This document shows, piece after piece, positions 9,444 through 18,259 of a stretch of 64,000 nt of DNA. Position numbers and translations under genes: made by a program. Numbering within the stretch: the first letter of the stretch is position 1; each line of letters starts with the position of its first letter. The stretch covers positions 1,674,001-1,738,000 of the forward strand of contig NZ_MASW01000002.1 of NCBI RefSeq assembly GCF_003202285.1. The letters run 5' to 3'. This stretch comes from Prauserella muralis (GTDB lineage: Bacteria; Actinomycetota; Actinomycetes; Mycobacteriales; Pseudonocardiaceae). The notes under the pieces were generated by a model that ran no database searches, was not told where the DNA came from, and saw only the letters and a program-made list of their open reading frames with translations.

Positions 9444-10030
9444 GTGCGGTCCTTCTCTTTGCTGCTGCTGGTGTTTCCACTGCTTGGGGCGGCCTTCCTG
9501 CTCTGCGGGCGACGTCGCGCCGACCGTGTGGCGCATCTGGTCGGCTGCGCGGCACCGCTGGCGAGCCTGGCCCTCGGCGTGCTTGCCTTCGTGCAGATGC
9601 TGGGCTACGAACCCACCCACCGAGCTCGGGGCGTGCCGCTGTTCTCGTGGATTCCGGTCGCCGGGCTCCGGGTCGATGTGGGCTTGCTGTTGGTGCTCGC
9701 TTCTGGCGGCACAAGCCCTCCGCCGCAACCGTGGCGATCTCGCGACGCTCGGCACGATCCTCGCCGCGTTCTACATCCTGTGGATGTACCAGCGCACCAT
9801 GCACGGGCCGACTCCCCGTCCGGTGCAGCGCATGCGCGAGCTCAACCACCGCGAGGTGTGGGCGGTGGCGCCCCTGCTGATGCTGATCGTCGCCTTCGGC
9901 GTCTACCCAAGCCGCTGCTCGACGTCATCACCCCGGCCGTCGAGGGCACCATGACCATGCTCGGCGTCTCTGACCCCAGCCCTGCGGTACCCGCCGCCAG
10001 TGGATCCCGCGCCCCGAGCCGGACACCCTG
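9444..10030 (+). pseudogene. nuoL-nuoM deletion chimera, frameshifted
   Basis: The first 85 codons read as the N-terminus of NuoL (LLVFPLLGAAFLLCG, then SWIPVAGLRVDVGLLL). The sequence then jumps, in another frame, to the C-terminal part of NuoM (TILAAFYILWMYQRTMHGP, later NHREVWAVAPLLMLIVAFG). A second frame change after GVYP restores the family ending (PLLDVITPAVEGTMTMLGV). So the middle of two adjacent complex I genes, well over 2 kb in intact genomes, has been lost, and what remains cannot encode a proton-pumping subunit. Clear remnant. Confidence 0.8.
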
Positions 10031-10099
10031 ATCGTCGCCCGGTCGGCCCGGCGATCGGCGTGGACTCCTGTAACAAGGCAATGCGGTCAGCCGACTACC

Positions 10100-10116
10100 T
10101 ACTATCACAAATAGTC
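10100..10116. promoter_or_regulatory. TACTA-N7-TAGTA operator before the methyltransferase gene
   Basis: TACTA-N7-TAGTC, one mismatch; 111 bp upstream of the GTG at 10227, overlapping by 2 bp a weaker second dyad. Confidence 0.7.
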
Positions 10117-10131
10117 TTATGTGAGGTAGTA
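10115..10131. promoter_or_regulatory. Second, weaker operator overlapping the first
   Basis: TCTTA-N7-TAGTA: one exact half and one half with two mismatches. The 15-bp offset from the first dyad would allow tandem binding on almost the same face of the helix. Confidence 0.45.
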
Positions 10132-10153
10132 GTAGTTAAGTTGGCTCGGGACG

Positions 10154-10177
10154 CGCGGCGCGGGAAGCCGCGCCGCG
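10154..10177. promoter_or_regulatory. Perfect GC hairpin in the leader of the methyltransferase gene
   Basis: Ten base pairs (CGCGGCGCGG/CCGCGCCGCG) closed by a GAAG tetraloop, between the operators and the GTG start. There is no U-tract, so it is not a classic terminator; it may stabilise or attenuate the leader RNA. Confidence 0.5.
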
Positions 10178-10226
10178 TTCGCGATGATCCCAGCGGATGT
10201 GCTACTCGACCCAGATGGAGGTAGCT

Positions 10227-11081
10227 GTGTCACTCGTCGGCGTAAAACACCGTGGCCGGGCCGAACACTCCTCGCGCGCCGCCGCCGCTGCCGTCCAGTA
10301 TCAGGATATGGCCGAGGCTCTCGGGTATGCCGCCGCGCACGATGGTTGGGGTCCATCCGCCCGATACTTCTACTCCCGGCTGTACGTCGTGCAGGACTCG
10401 CTACGAGCCTGCCCCGGTGGGGAACTTCTCGATGTCGGATGTGGACCTGGCATGCTGGTACGTCGGCTCCTCGACACGCGCCCGGGCGATTTCCACATCA
10501 CCGCATGTGATCAGTCTCGGGCGATGATCAAGGCGGCCGCCGACAGGGTCGCGGGCGCGGACGACGTCGACCTGACAGTGGCGCGCATCGAGGACCTGCC
10601 GTTTCCCGACGAAAGCTTCGACGTCGTCCTCGCCATGGGCGTCCTGGAATACACCGACGCGGCCCGCGCGCTGCGTGAGCTGGCCCGTGTCGTCCGCCCC
10701 GGCGGCCTCGTTCTGGTCACTATGCTCAACCCGCACGGCCCCTACCGGCTGTTCGAATGGGGTGTCTTCTGGCCGGCGCTTCGCCTGCTCGGCCGTCTCG
10801 AACGATTGCTGCATGTCCGGACAGGACGTCGCCACGGAGCGGCGGTCTCCGGCATCCGCGCCGTGGCCCCGGTACGGCTGCGGCGGATGCTGCGCGAGGT
10901 CGGACTGCGGCCTGAGGACATGGTCCACTACGACCTCACGCCGCTCGTGCCGCCACTGGACAGGGTGGCGAGGCGGTGGGCCCGAAACTGGCGAGCCCAC
11001 CCCGAGCGGACGGTCAGCCGCGGGACGCGCCGATGGATGGGAACCGGCTACCTGGTGGCCGCTCGACGCCTGTGCCAGTGA
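10227..11081 (+). CDS. SAM-dependent methyltransferase (class I)
   Basis: About 284 residues. The SAM-binding motif I reads LLDVGCGPGMLVRRLL, followed by an acidic motif (CDQSRAMI), then ARIEDLPFPDESFDVVLAMGVLEY and the post-motif RVVRPGGLVLV, as in UbiE/Methyltransf_11 enzymes. Substrate unknown. A longer frame starts at GTG 10197, but the GTG at 10227 follows GGAGG at good spacing. It stands alone between remnants and has two overlapping dyads plus a GC hairpin upstream, so it appears to be regulated with the island. Confidence 0.85.
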   Translation: MSLVGVKHRGRAEHSSRAAAAAVQYQDMAEALGYAAAHDGWGPSARYFYSRLYVVQDSLRACPGGELLDVGCGPGMLVRRLLDTRPGDFHITACDQSRAMIKAAADRVAGADDVDLTVARIEDLPFPDESFDVVLAMGVLEYTDAARALRELARVVRPGGLVLVTMLNPHGPYRLFEWGVFWPALRLLGRLERLLHVRTGRRHGAAVSGIRAVAPVRLRRMLREVGLRPEDMVHYDLTPLVPPLDRVARRWARNWRAHPERTVSRGTRRWMGTGYLVAARRLCQ

Positions 11082-11092
11082 GCCGAGACCCG

Positions 11093-11300
11093 TCATCGGG
11101 GCCGCTGCTCAGCTTCGATCGTCCTGATCTCGAGCGTTCGGGCCACGTCGGTGAGCGTGACGATGCCGACGAGTCGGCCGGCGTCGAACTCCAAGGCGCG
11201 CCCCGCCGGTGTCGCGGGTCAGGTGTTCCAACAGTTCGGCGAGCGGTTGGTCCGGTGTCGTGGTCGGCACCTCGGCCAGCGGGATGGCGACATCCCGCAC
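11093..11300 (-). pseudogene. CBS-domain C-terminal remnant (site-2-protease type)
   Basis: On the minus strand, VRDVAIPLAEVPTTTP and AELLEHLTRDTGG run into a frame break. A second frame then continues as ALEFDAGRLVGIVTLTDVAR and ends in TLEIRTIEAEQRPR. Joined, this is a CBS pair end as found at the C-terminus of actinobacterial site-2 proteases. The N-terminal protease part is absent. Not functional as it stands. Confidence 0.65.
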
Positions 11301-11418
11301 GGGTTTTGCCCGGGCAGCTCACGCAGGCGGGCGAGGGCGGTGTCGCGATCGGCCGCCCACGGGATTCCGCGGAGGTCCAGTCTGAGCTGGCAGGTAGGTC
11401 TGTCGTATCTGGTCATGT

Positions 11419-13953
11419 CTATCTTCGGCGTGCGTGAGCTGTCGCCGAGCCTTGGTGGGTTGCCGGTCGGTCGCCGGGGTGCGTGCCGATCACGGTTCGC
11501 TCGCTGTCTTGCGTTGTTGCGGCGGCCACCGGCAGTCGCAGCCGCTTGAGTGCCAGGGCGTTGACCGCGACGATCACGCTGGAGCCGGACATCGAGAGCG
11601 CGGCGATCTCGGGCCGCAGCATGAGCCCGAGCGAGGGTTCGAAGACACCGGCGGCGATGGGCAGGGCGATGGCGTTATAGCCGATGGCCCAACCGAGGTT
11701 CTGGCGCATCTTGCGCAGAGTGCCGCGGCCGATGCGCAGCGCGGTGGGCACGTCCAGCGGGTCGGAGCGCATGAGCACGACATCGGCGGTCTCGATGGCG
11801 ACGTCGGTGCCCGCGCCGATGGCGATGCCCAGGTCGGCCTGGGCGAGGGCGGGGGCGTCGTTGACGCCGTCGCCGACCATGGCCACCTTGCGGCCTCCAT
11901 GTTGCAGTTCGGCGATCTTGGCAGCTTTGTCGCCGGGCAGCACCTCGGCGATGACGGTGTCGATGCCCAGTTGACCGGCGATCCGGTGTGCGGTGGCGTG
12001 GTTGTCACCGGTGAGCATGACGACCTCGACCCCGAGCTCGTGTAGTTCGGCGATCGCGGCGGCCGAGGTCTCGCGCGGTGCGTCGGCGATCCCGATGATG
12101 CCCGCGACCTGTCCGTCGACGACGGCGATCACCGCGGTGCGGCCTGTGGCGGCCAGCTCGTCACGGCGTTCGGCGAGCGCGCCGAGGTCGATGCCCTCCC
12201 GTTCGGCCAGGCGCCGGTTGCCGACGAGGACGCGCCGTCCGGCTACCTCGGCGATGGCTCCGTGTCCGGGCACGTTCTCGAATCGCGCCGCGTGGGCGAT
12301 GCTGGCGCCATGCTCGTCGGCATACCGCACGATGGCCTCGGCCAGGGGGTGTTCGGATTCCCGCTCGACCGCGGCGACGAGCCGCAGCAGGTCGTTCTCT
12401 CCGATGCCGTGGGTGATGACGTCGGTGACCTCGGGTTCGCCCTTGGTGAGGGTGCCGGTCTTGTCCATGACGACGGCCTGGATGCGGGCGGAGGTCTCCA
12501 GGGCGATGGCGTTCTTGAACAGGACGCCGCGTTTGGCGCCGAGTCCGGTGCCGACCATGATCGCGGTGGGGGTGGCCAACCCGAGCGCGTCGGGGCAGGT
12601 GATGACGACGACGGTGATGGCGAACAGGATCGCGGCGGCGAACGGGCGGTCGGTGGCCAGCAGCCAGGTGGCCAGCGTGGCGGTGCCGCCGATCAGCGCG
12701 ACGAACACCAGCCAGAACGCGGCCCGATCGGCGAGCTTCTGTCCAGGTGCCTTGGAGTTCTGTGCTTCCTGCACCAGCTTGACGATCTGCGCCAGTGCGG
12801 TGTCGGCGCCGACCTTGGTCGCGCGCACCCGCAGCGTGCCATTGATGTTGATGGTCGCACCGATGACCGCCGAGCCCGGTTGTTTGTGCACCGGCAGGCT
12901 CTCGCCGGTCACCATCGATTCGTCGACCTCGCTCTCGCCCTCCTCAACCAGGCCGTCGACGGCGATCTTGGCGCCGGGCCGCACCAGTAGCAGGTCACCG
13001 ACGACCACTTCAGCGGTCGGGATATCGACGGCTTCGCCATCCCGGATGACCGTCGCCTTGGGCGGGGCGAGGTCAAGCAGGGTGCGGATGGCGTCGTTGG
13101 CGCCGCCGCGGGCGCGCATCTCGAACCAGTGCCCGAGCAGCACGAACGCGGCGAGCACGGTGGCCGCTTCGTAGAAGACCTCGCCGCCTCCGCGCAGCGT
13201 GACGACGAGGGAGTACAACCAGCCCGAGCCCACCGCGACGGCGACGAGCACCATCATGTCCAGCGTGCGGGCGCGTAGCGCGCGGACGGCGCCGTCGAAG
13301 AAGATCCACGACGAGTAGAAGATCACCGGGAGGCTCAGCAGCAGCGCCCACACGTCCTGGCGCATCCCGAACGGGACCGGCGCGTCGATCCCGAGCACGT
13401 CACTGCCGATCGGCGACCAGATGACGATGGGAATCGAGAACAGCAGCGCCACCAGGAAGCGGTTGCGCATGTCGGCGACCATCGCCTCCATCGACATACC
13501 CGCGTGCCCGCCGTGGCCCATCACCTGATGCGGGGACCGAGCCCCCTCCGCCTCGGCGTGCTGGCCGTGGTGTTCGTGGGCGGCAGGCTCGCCGGCCGGT
13601 GCTTCCGGCATCGCGTCCACCGCGTGCTCGTGATCGTGCTCGACGACCGCGGCCACGGTGTGCGCGGCGGGGTGCTCGGGCGGATCAGACTCAGCCATGG
13701 GGTCACAGACATGCGAGGGCACGGATTGTCCGGCGCAGTGGTAGCCGCAGTCTTCGACCCACCCGCGCAGTTCGGCCACGGAGGTCTCACCCGGGTCGAA
13801 TTCGACCGTCGCGGTCTGCGACACCGGGTTGACCACGACACCGACCACCCCCGGGCGGCGGCCGAGCCTGGCCGCGACCACGTTCTGCTCCGTAGCCCAC
13901 TGCAGCCCGCTGACATCCAGCACCGCGGTGCTGCGGTTCGTGCCCGTGTCCAC
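11419..13953 (-). CDS. Heavy-metal P1B-type ATPase with CPD membrane motif
   Basis: About 844 residues. N-terminal HMA-like domain lacking the CxxC pair (GLQWATEQN replaces GMTCxxC), then a long His-rich stretch ([27 protein letters not shown]; about residues 95-160), eight helices, TGES, a membrane motif TCPDAL (C453-P454-D455) instead of CPC or CPH, DKTGT (about 496), SEHP, and MVGDGVND. The ATPase core is intact. The His-rich N-terminus resembles CopB-type pumps, but the metal cannot be read from the sequence. GTG start with GGAGGG upstream. It is divergent from the MFS gene, with an operator dyad 137 bp upstream. Confidence 0.92.
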   Translation of the reverse strand: MDTGTNRSTAVLDVSGLQWATEQNVVAARLGRRPGVVGVVVNPVSQTATVEFDPGETSVAELRGWVEDCGYHCAGQSVPSHVCDPMAESDPPEHPAAHTVAAVVEHDHEHAVDAMPEAPAGEPAAHEHHGQHAEAEGARSPHQVMGHGGHAGMSMEAMVADMRNRFLVALLFSIPIVIWSPIGSDVLGIDAPVPFGMRQDVWALLLSLPVIFYSSWIFFDGAVRALRARTLDMMVLVAVAVGSGWLYSLVVTLRGGGEVFYEAATVLAAFVLLGHWFEMRARGGANDAIRTLLDLAPPKATVIRDGEAVDIPTAEVVVGDLLLVRPGAKIAVDGLVEEGESEVDESMVTGESLPVHKQPGSAVIGATININGTLRVRATKVGADTALAQIVKLVQEAQNSKAPGQKLADRAAFWLVFVALIGGTATLATWLLATDRPFAAAILFAITVVVITCPDALGLATPTAIMVGTGLGAKRGVLFKNAIALETSARIQAVVMDKTGTLTKGEPEVTDVITHGIGENDLLRLVAAVERESEHPLAEAIVRYADEHGASIAHAARFENVPGHGAIAEVAGRRVLVGNRRLAEREGIDLGALAERRDELAATGRTAVIAVVDGQVAGIIGIADAPRETSAAAIAELHELGVEVVMLTGDNHATAHRIAGQLGIDTVIAEVLPGDKAAKIAELQHGGRKVAMVGDGVNDAPALAQADLGIAIGAGTDVAIETADVVLMRSDPLDVPTALRIGRGTLRKMRQNLGWAIGYNAIALPIAAGVFEPSLGLMLRPEIAALSMSGSSVIVAVNALALKRLRLPVAAATTQDSERTVIGTHPGDRPATHQGSATAHARRR

Positions 13954-14089
13954 TATTGGCTTTCCCTCCGTTAGTGCTCGCCCTGGGATTACTCGCCCGC
14001 CGCGCGGGCATGACTTGGCCTGTCGGGCTTTGCCGCATCGCTTCCCATTCCAGGTTCACGTGTGTGCGTGCGGCCAGGGACGAAAGTCC

Positions 14090-14106
14090 TCCTATCCAGG
14101 ATAGTA
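14090..14106. promoter_or_regulatory. TACTA-N7-TAGTA operator between the CPD ATPase and MFS genes
   Basis: TCCTA-N7-TAGTA, one mismatch, in the 219-bp divergent region; it could control both the ATPase (start 13953, minus) and the MFS gene (start 14173, plus). Confidence 0.65.
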
Positions 14107-14172
14107 GTGCTCTTCCTTGGTCGGAGCCGCGCCGAGAAGCATGGGCACCACGTGGGACTGAACCGGGGGTGG

Positions 14173-15628
14173 ATGAGCATGCCAGTAACGGGCGTAGCGC
14201 CGCGGCGAGCGGGCCCGCGGTCGTGGACCCTGGGGATCGTGGCGCTGTCGTGGTTTCTGGTGCTGCTCGATGACACCGCGGCGGCGATCGCGCTGCCGGT
14301 GCTGGGGCGTGATCTCGGGCTGGGCCTGTCCGGGCTGGAGTGGGTGGTCAACGTCTACACGCTCACATTCGCCGTGCTGACCTTGTGGGGGAGGCATGTG
14401 TACCGACCGTTTCGGCGCGCGGCCGGTGTTCCTTGCCGGGCTGATGGTCTTCACCGTGTCGTCTCTGGCGGCGGGGCTGTCGGCCACTGGTGCGATGCTG
14501 ATCGGGATGCGCGCGGCGCAGGGAGCCGGTGCGGCGCTGATGGGTCCGTCCGCGCTGGCGATCCTGATGACCGCGTTCTCCGGGTCGGCGCGCGGTGTGG
14601 CCCTGGGCGTCTGGTCGGGCGTGGGGGCAACGGCACTGGCCGGAGGTCCGCTGGTGGGTGCGGCCCTGACCCGGGGCATCGGCTGGCAGGCGATCTTCCT
14701 GGTCAACGTGCCGCTTGGTGCGCTCATGTTGGTCGTGGGGCTTATCGGCCTGCCCCGGGCCGCGGCCTCGCGGCGACGCCACGCCCGGGTCGACGCGGCG
14801 GGCATGGTCTTCTCGGCGATCGGGCTGGCCGCGCTGGTGTTCGGCCTGACCCAGGCCGGCACCTTCGGGTGGACGTCGCCGGTGCTGTGGACCATCCTCG
14901 CGGCCGTCGGCCTTACCGGCTTCGTCGTGGTGGAGCGGCGTGCCCGGGCGCCGCTGCTGGATCCCGCGCTGTTCCGCGTGCCCAATTTCCTGGGCGGTAA
15001 CGTTGTAGGCTTGCTGAACCTCGCGGTGATGTGCAGCCTGTTCTTCTTTCTGGCGCTTTACCTGCAGGTCGCCGCCGGGGCGTCCCCCGTGACCGCCGGG
15101 ATCGCGTTGCTGCCGCTGACGCTGCTCGGCGGTGTCTTGGCGCCGTTGGCCGGATGGCTGGTGCCCCGCGTCGGCGCGCGGCTCCTGATCGTCTCCGGTA
15201 TGACGCTCACTGCCGGGGGTCTCGTACTGCTTGCCGGGATCGACCCGGCATGGGGACCGTGGCAGTTGCTGCCGGGCCTGTTGCTGGCCGGCACCGGCAT
15301 CGGGCTGGTCTCGACGCCAATCACCACGGCCGCAATGGACGAGGTCCCGGAGGAGCGCGCCGGTATGGCCGGCGCGGCGCACAATGCTTTCCGTATGGTC
15401 GGGCTCTCGCTCGGTGTCGCGATCATGGGAGCGATCGTCGCGACCCAATGGCCCGGGGGCCTGGCGCAGGCCAACGGCGACCCCAGCGGGTTCACCACGG
15501 GCATCAGTATCGGCTTCCTCGTCAACGCTGGCCTCGCGGTGGCCGCGGCCGGGCTGGCCTTCGCCACGATCCGGACGCGTGCCGTCGAGGACGCACCGCG
15601 AGCAGAGGTTGGACCGATCGCCAGCTGA
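14173..15628 (+). pseudogene. MFS drug/metabolite transporter, single-base frameshift
   Basis: About 485 codons of a DHA2-like 14-helix MFS transporter. The N-terminal part (SWFLVLLDDTAAAIALPVL, then WVVNVYTLTFAVLTLWG) is in one frame, and everything from MCTDRFGARPVFLAG onward is in the next. The break falls in a run of five G at 14387-14391: removing one G restores LWGGMCTDRFGARP, the family's loop 2-3 motif. The rest of the protein is intact, so this is either a very recent mutation or a sequencing error. The start is ATG 14173 or 14179. An operator dyad lies 67 bp upstream. Confidence 0.85.
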
Positions 15629-15663
15629 GCCGGGCCGTCTTCTCGCTCTCGCCGACGATGAAC

Positions 15664-15680
15664 CACTATGCGTCATCGTA
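15664..15680. promoter_or_regulatory. Degenerate TACTA-N7-TAGTA operator before the VanZ-like gene
   Basis: CACTA-N7-TCGTA, two mismatches but exact spacing, 75 bp upstream of 15756. The same pair of variant halves occurs at 48358. Confidence 0.5.
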
Positions 15681-15755
15681 GACTGTGGCATCGATGTGCA
15701 CGGACACGATCTCGCGGCGACATCCGGGCGGCGGGGCTGACCTTATGGAGCAACG

Positions 15756-16316
15756 GTGACGGTTCTCGGAGCCCACGTGCCCGTTTCCGGCTGGACCTTG
15801 ATCGTCCTGACGGCTGGGGCCCTACTCGGCGTGCTGCTTGCCCGACCACTGGCCCGTCGCACGAGTTGGCGCGCGAGCGCCATCCTGGTCACGCTCCTGC
15901 TCTTGGCCGCAGCTCTGGCGGTGACTCTCACACCGGGCGACGAGCCACACCGAAACGGTCTGCGAGCCTGCCTTCCCCACGATGTGTCGGACTTCGTCCA
16001 CGACACCCTGTACTCCGGCGGTGGTGTCGCCGGTGACCTGCTCAACGTCCTCCTCTTGCTTCCGCTGGCCGGTGCCGTCGTGGTGACCACCCGCCGCGTC
16101 CTGCCCGCCGTGGCCCTCGCATTCCTGCTGCCCCTGACCATCGAGGCGGTCCAGACCCAGATCCCAGGCAGGTACTGCAGCCTGTCCGACCTGGCCGCCA
16201 ACACCGGCGGCGCGCTGCTGGGCGTCCTGCTCGGATATGTCTGGCTCCGGCGCCTCGGACACCGTGTCCCAGCCGGCAGCGGGCCGAACACCCTGGAGCA
16301 GCTCACTCGCCGATGA
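15756..16316 (+). CDS. VanZ-family membrane protein
   Basis: About 186 residues with four to five hydrophobic helices and the VanZ-like pattern D-x-x-x-N-(V/L)-L-L-L-P-L (GDLLNVLLLLPLAG) and IEAVQTQIPGRYCSLSDLAANTGGALLG in the C-terminal half. VanZ proteins are linked to low-level glycopeptide tolerance, by an unclear mechanism at the envelope. Stands alone between the MFS gene and the DprA pair, with a weak operator upstream. Confidence 0.85.
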   Translation: MTVLGAHVPVSGWTLIVLTAGALLGVLLARPLARRTSWRASAILVTLLLLAAALAVTLTPGDEPHRNGLRACLPHDVSDFVHDTLYSGGGVAGDLLNVLLLLPLAGAVVVTTRRVLPAVALAFLLPLTIEAVQTQIPGRYCSLSDLAANTGGALLGVLLGYVWLRRLGHRVPAGSGPNTLEQLTRR

Positions 16317-16412
16317 TCCGCAGCATCGGCAGCGGCGGTGAGGGCTGGCGGCGCAAATCCCGCGGCTTTTGTGCGCCTGTTAAGCGCCCTAGGTGCTGGA
16401 CACGAACCCTGA

Positions 16413-16428
16413 TCGAATATACGTTCGA
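16413..16428. promoter_or_regulatory. LexA-type SOS box upstream of the DprA-like gene
   Basis: TCGAAT-N4-GTTCGA matches the actinobacterial/Bacillus-type SOS consensus (TCGAAC-N4-GTTCGA) at 11 of 12 positions. It lies 118 bp upstream of the ATG at 16547. I saw no other such box in an intergenic region of the window. Confidence 0.65.
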
Positions 16429-16546
16429 AAGGCAGGCGGATGTTGAGGTGTGAGGGGAAGGTGGGCTCAGGCCCGCACAGGAGCTGACGTGCGACGCGTG
16501 GCTGCGGCCCGCGCGCGAAGGGCTAGCCAAGTTTAGGGTAGGGACC

Positions 16547-17431
16547 ATGGACCGCGTGACTGAGCAGGCAGCGCTGCTGGCGCTGCTATGGGACCGCCGC
16601 AGCGGTTGGAGTGCGGCCGCGGATGCTGTCGAGGCGTGCGGGAGCGCCTATGACGTGCTCACCAACGGTGAGCCGGGCACGCAGGGTGAGTTGTTCGGCC
16701 GGGAACCTGCCGAGGCCCTGGAGGCCGCGCGGCTGGCGATCGCTGAGTGGGCAGCCGAGGGAATACGTCTGGTGACGCTGCTCGACGAGGACTACCCGGG
16801 GCAGCTGCTCACTATCCACCAGCGGCCCCCGTTCCTTCTCTACCGGGGAACTCTGGATCAGAGGGACGTTGGCGGGGTGGCCGTGGTGGGCACCCGCCAG
16901 CCGTCCGCGGAGGGTGCCTGCAGGGCTGCCGAGATCGCCAGGGGGCTGGCCCGCCGCGGCGTGCCGGTCATCAGCGGCCTCGCGGCCGGGATCGATACAG
17001 CGGCCCACCGCGGGGCGCTCGAGGTCGGTGGCCGCACGGTCGCGGTGATCGGGACCGGCTTGCACCGGACATATCCACCGGAGAATGCCGATCTGCAGGC
17101 CGAGCTGGGCCGCTCGCACTTGGTGTTGTCGCAGTTTTGGCCGAACTCCGCGCCATCGAAGACCAGCTTCCCCATGCGCAATGCGGTGATGAGTGGCTAC
17201 GCGGCCGCGACCGTGGTCATCGAAGCAGCCTGGCGCAGCGGCGCGCGGATGCAGGCTCGGCTCGCGCTACAGCACGGCCGGCCCGTCTTCCTCCTCGACA
17301 GCCTGCTGCAGCACGACTGGGCCCGCGAGTACGCCAAGCAGCCGGGCACCCGGATCGTCTCTGGGCCCGAGGACGTGCTGGAGCAGCTCGCCGACGTGCT
17401 CGCGCCGCCACAGGAGCTTGTCTGGACATGA
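16547..17431 (+). CDS. DprA-like DNA-processing protein
   Basis: About 294 residues: short helical N-terminal part, then the Rossmann-like DprA/Smf core with VVGTRQPSAEG, ISGLAAGIDTAAHRGAL, AVIGTGLHRTYPPEN and the C-terminal VIEAAWRSGARMQARLAL. DprA binds single-stranded DNA and loads RecA in transformation; this variant's N-terminus and end differ from housekeeping DprA. It overlaps by ATGA with a ComF-like phosphoribosyltransferase and has an SOS box upstream. The pair may be a DNA-damage or mobile-element-linked module. Family confident, role inferred. Confidence 0.85.
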   Translation: MDRVTEQAALLALLWDRRSGWSAAADAVEACGSAYDVLTNGEPGTQGELFGREPAEALEAARLAIAEWAAEGIRLVTLLDEDYPGQLLTIHQRPPFLLYRGTLDQRDVGGVAVVGTRQPSAEGACRAAEIARGLARRGVPVISGLAAGIDTAAHRGALEVGGRTVAVIGTGLHRTYPPENADLQAELGRSHLVLSQFWPNSAPSKTSFPMRNAVMSGYAAATVVIEAAWRSGARMQARLALQHGRPVFLLDSLLQHDWAREYAKQPGTRIVSGPEDVLEQLADVLAPPQELVWT

Positions 17432-18189
17432 CGTCTCCCCGGCGGGCCCGCACGGTCGCTGAGGCCTCGGCCCCGCTTGAACACTACCTGATCCCAGTGC
17501 CACAACGCGGCGCCGATGTCTGCACCGTATGCCACGGTTCCGTCTATGACGGCCACCCCGTGTGCTATCCGTGCGCGAACGCTCGCTGGGTGCTCGGCGG
17601 TCTGCGCCTGGACGCCGTCACGTTCGTCGCCCTCGCCCCAGCCGGGGGCCAACTGGCGCGCGATCTCTACACCTACAAGCGGCCTAACGTTCCGCCGCAT
17701 CTGCGCAGTACCCGCACTGTTGGGCTCGCGGCGGTATTGTGGCGCTGCCTTGCCGCACATGAGCGGTGCCTCGCCGCCGCTGCGGGCTGCGGAGGTTTTG
17801 ACCTGGTGGCGACTGTGCCCAGCACCGGCGGCCGGACGCAGCCGCACCCTCTGGCCACGCTAGTCGGCAACGTGGTGGCGGGCACCGCTGAGCGAGTACG
17901 CGAAGTGCTGATGCTCAACCGGACCGATCTCGACCAGCGGCAGCCTGCCCGCGATCGCTTCGCCGTGCGCTCGGATGTCCGAGGGCGAGACGTTCTGCTC
18001 ATAGACGACACCTGGACTACTGGCGCGAAAATGCAGTCCGCGAGCGCCGCATTGAAAACGGCCGGAGCCCGCCGAGTCGGTGGCGTCGCTATTGGACGCT
18101 GGCTGACGGTTGACTACCGGGACAATGCTGCCTGGCTTACTGCGGCACAGCGATGCTCATGGACCTGGGACACCTGCTGCCTCGAATAG
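17428..18189 (+). CDS. ComF-like phosphoribosyltransferase-fold protein
   Basis: About 253 residues. N-terminal two CxxC pairs (CTVC near residue 32, CYPC near 47), probably a zinc knuckle as in ComF, then a type I phosphoribosyltransferase domain whose PRPP loop reads VLLIDDTWTTGAKM (about residues 188-201). Translationally coupled to the DprA-like gene by a 4-bp ATGA overlap. ComF and DprA are both competence proteins elsewhere, but no uptake machinery is present here. The substrate is unknown; an immune or DNA-damage role is an inference from the pairing. Confidence 0.8.
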   Translation: MTSPRRARTVAEASAPLEHYLIPVPQRGADVCTVCHGSVYDGHPVCYPCANARWVLGGLRLDAVTFVALAPAGGQLARDLYTYKRPNVPPHLRSTRTVGLAAVLWRCLAAHERCLAAAAGCGGFDLVATVPSTGGRTQPHPLATLVGNVVAGTAERVREVLMLNRTDLDQRQPARDRFAVRSDVRGRDVLLIDDTWTTGAKMQSASAALKTAGARRVGGVAIGRWLTVDYRDNAAWLTAAQRCSWTWDTCCLE

Positions 18190-18259
18190 TGTCCACCGCC
18201 GCGGGCCCCGTCTGTGCTGCCCGGTTCTCGTCCGATGTGGATATCTTGCGAGCGTTTGG

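Noticed and set aside
13945-13980. CACTA...TTAGTG around the CPD ATPase start as an operator
   Set aside because: Half-sites are separated by 14 bp or more and include the start codon and ribosome binding site.
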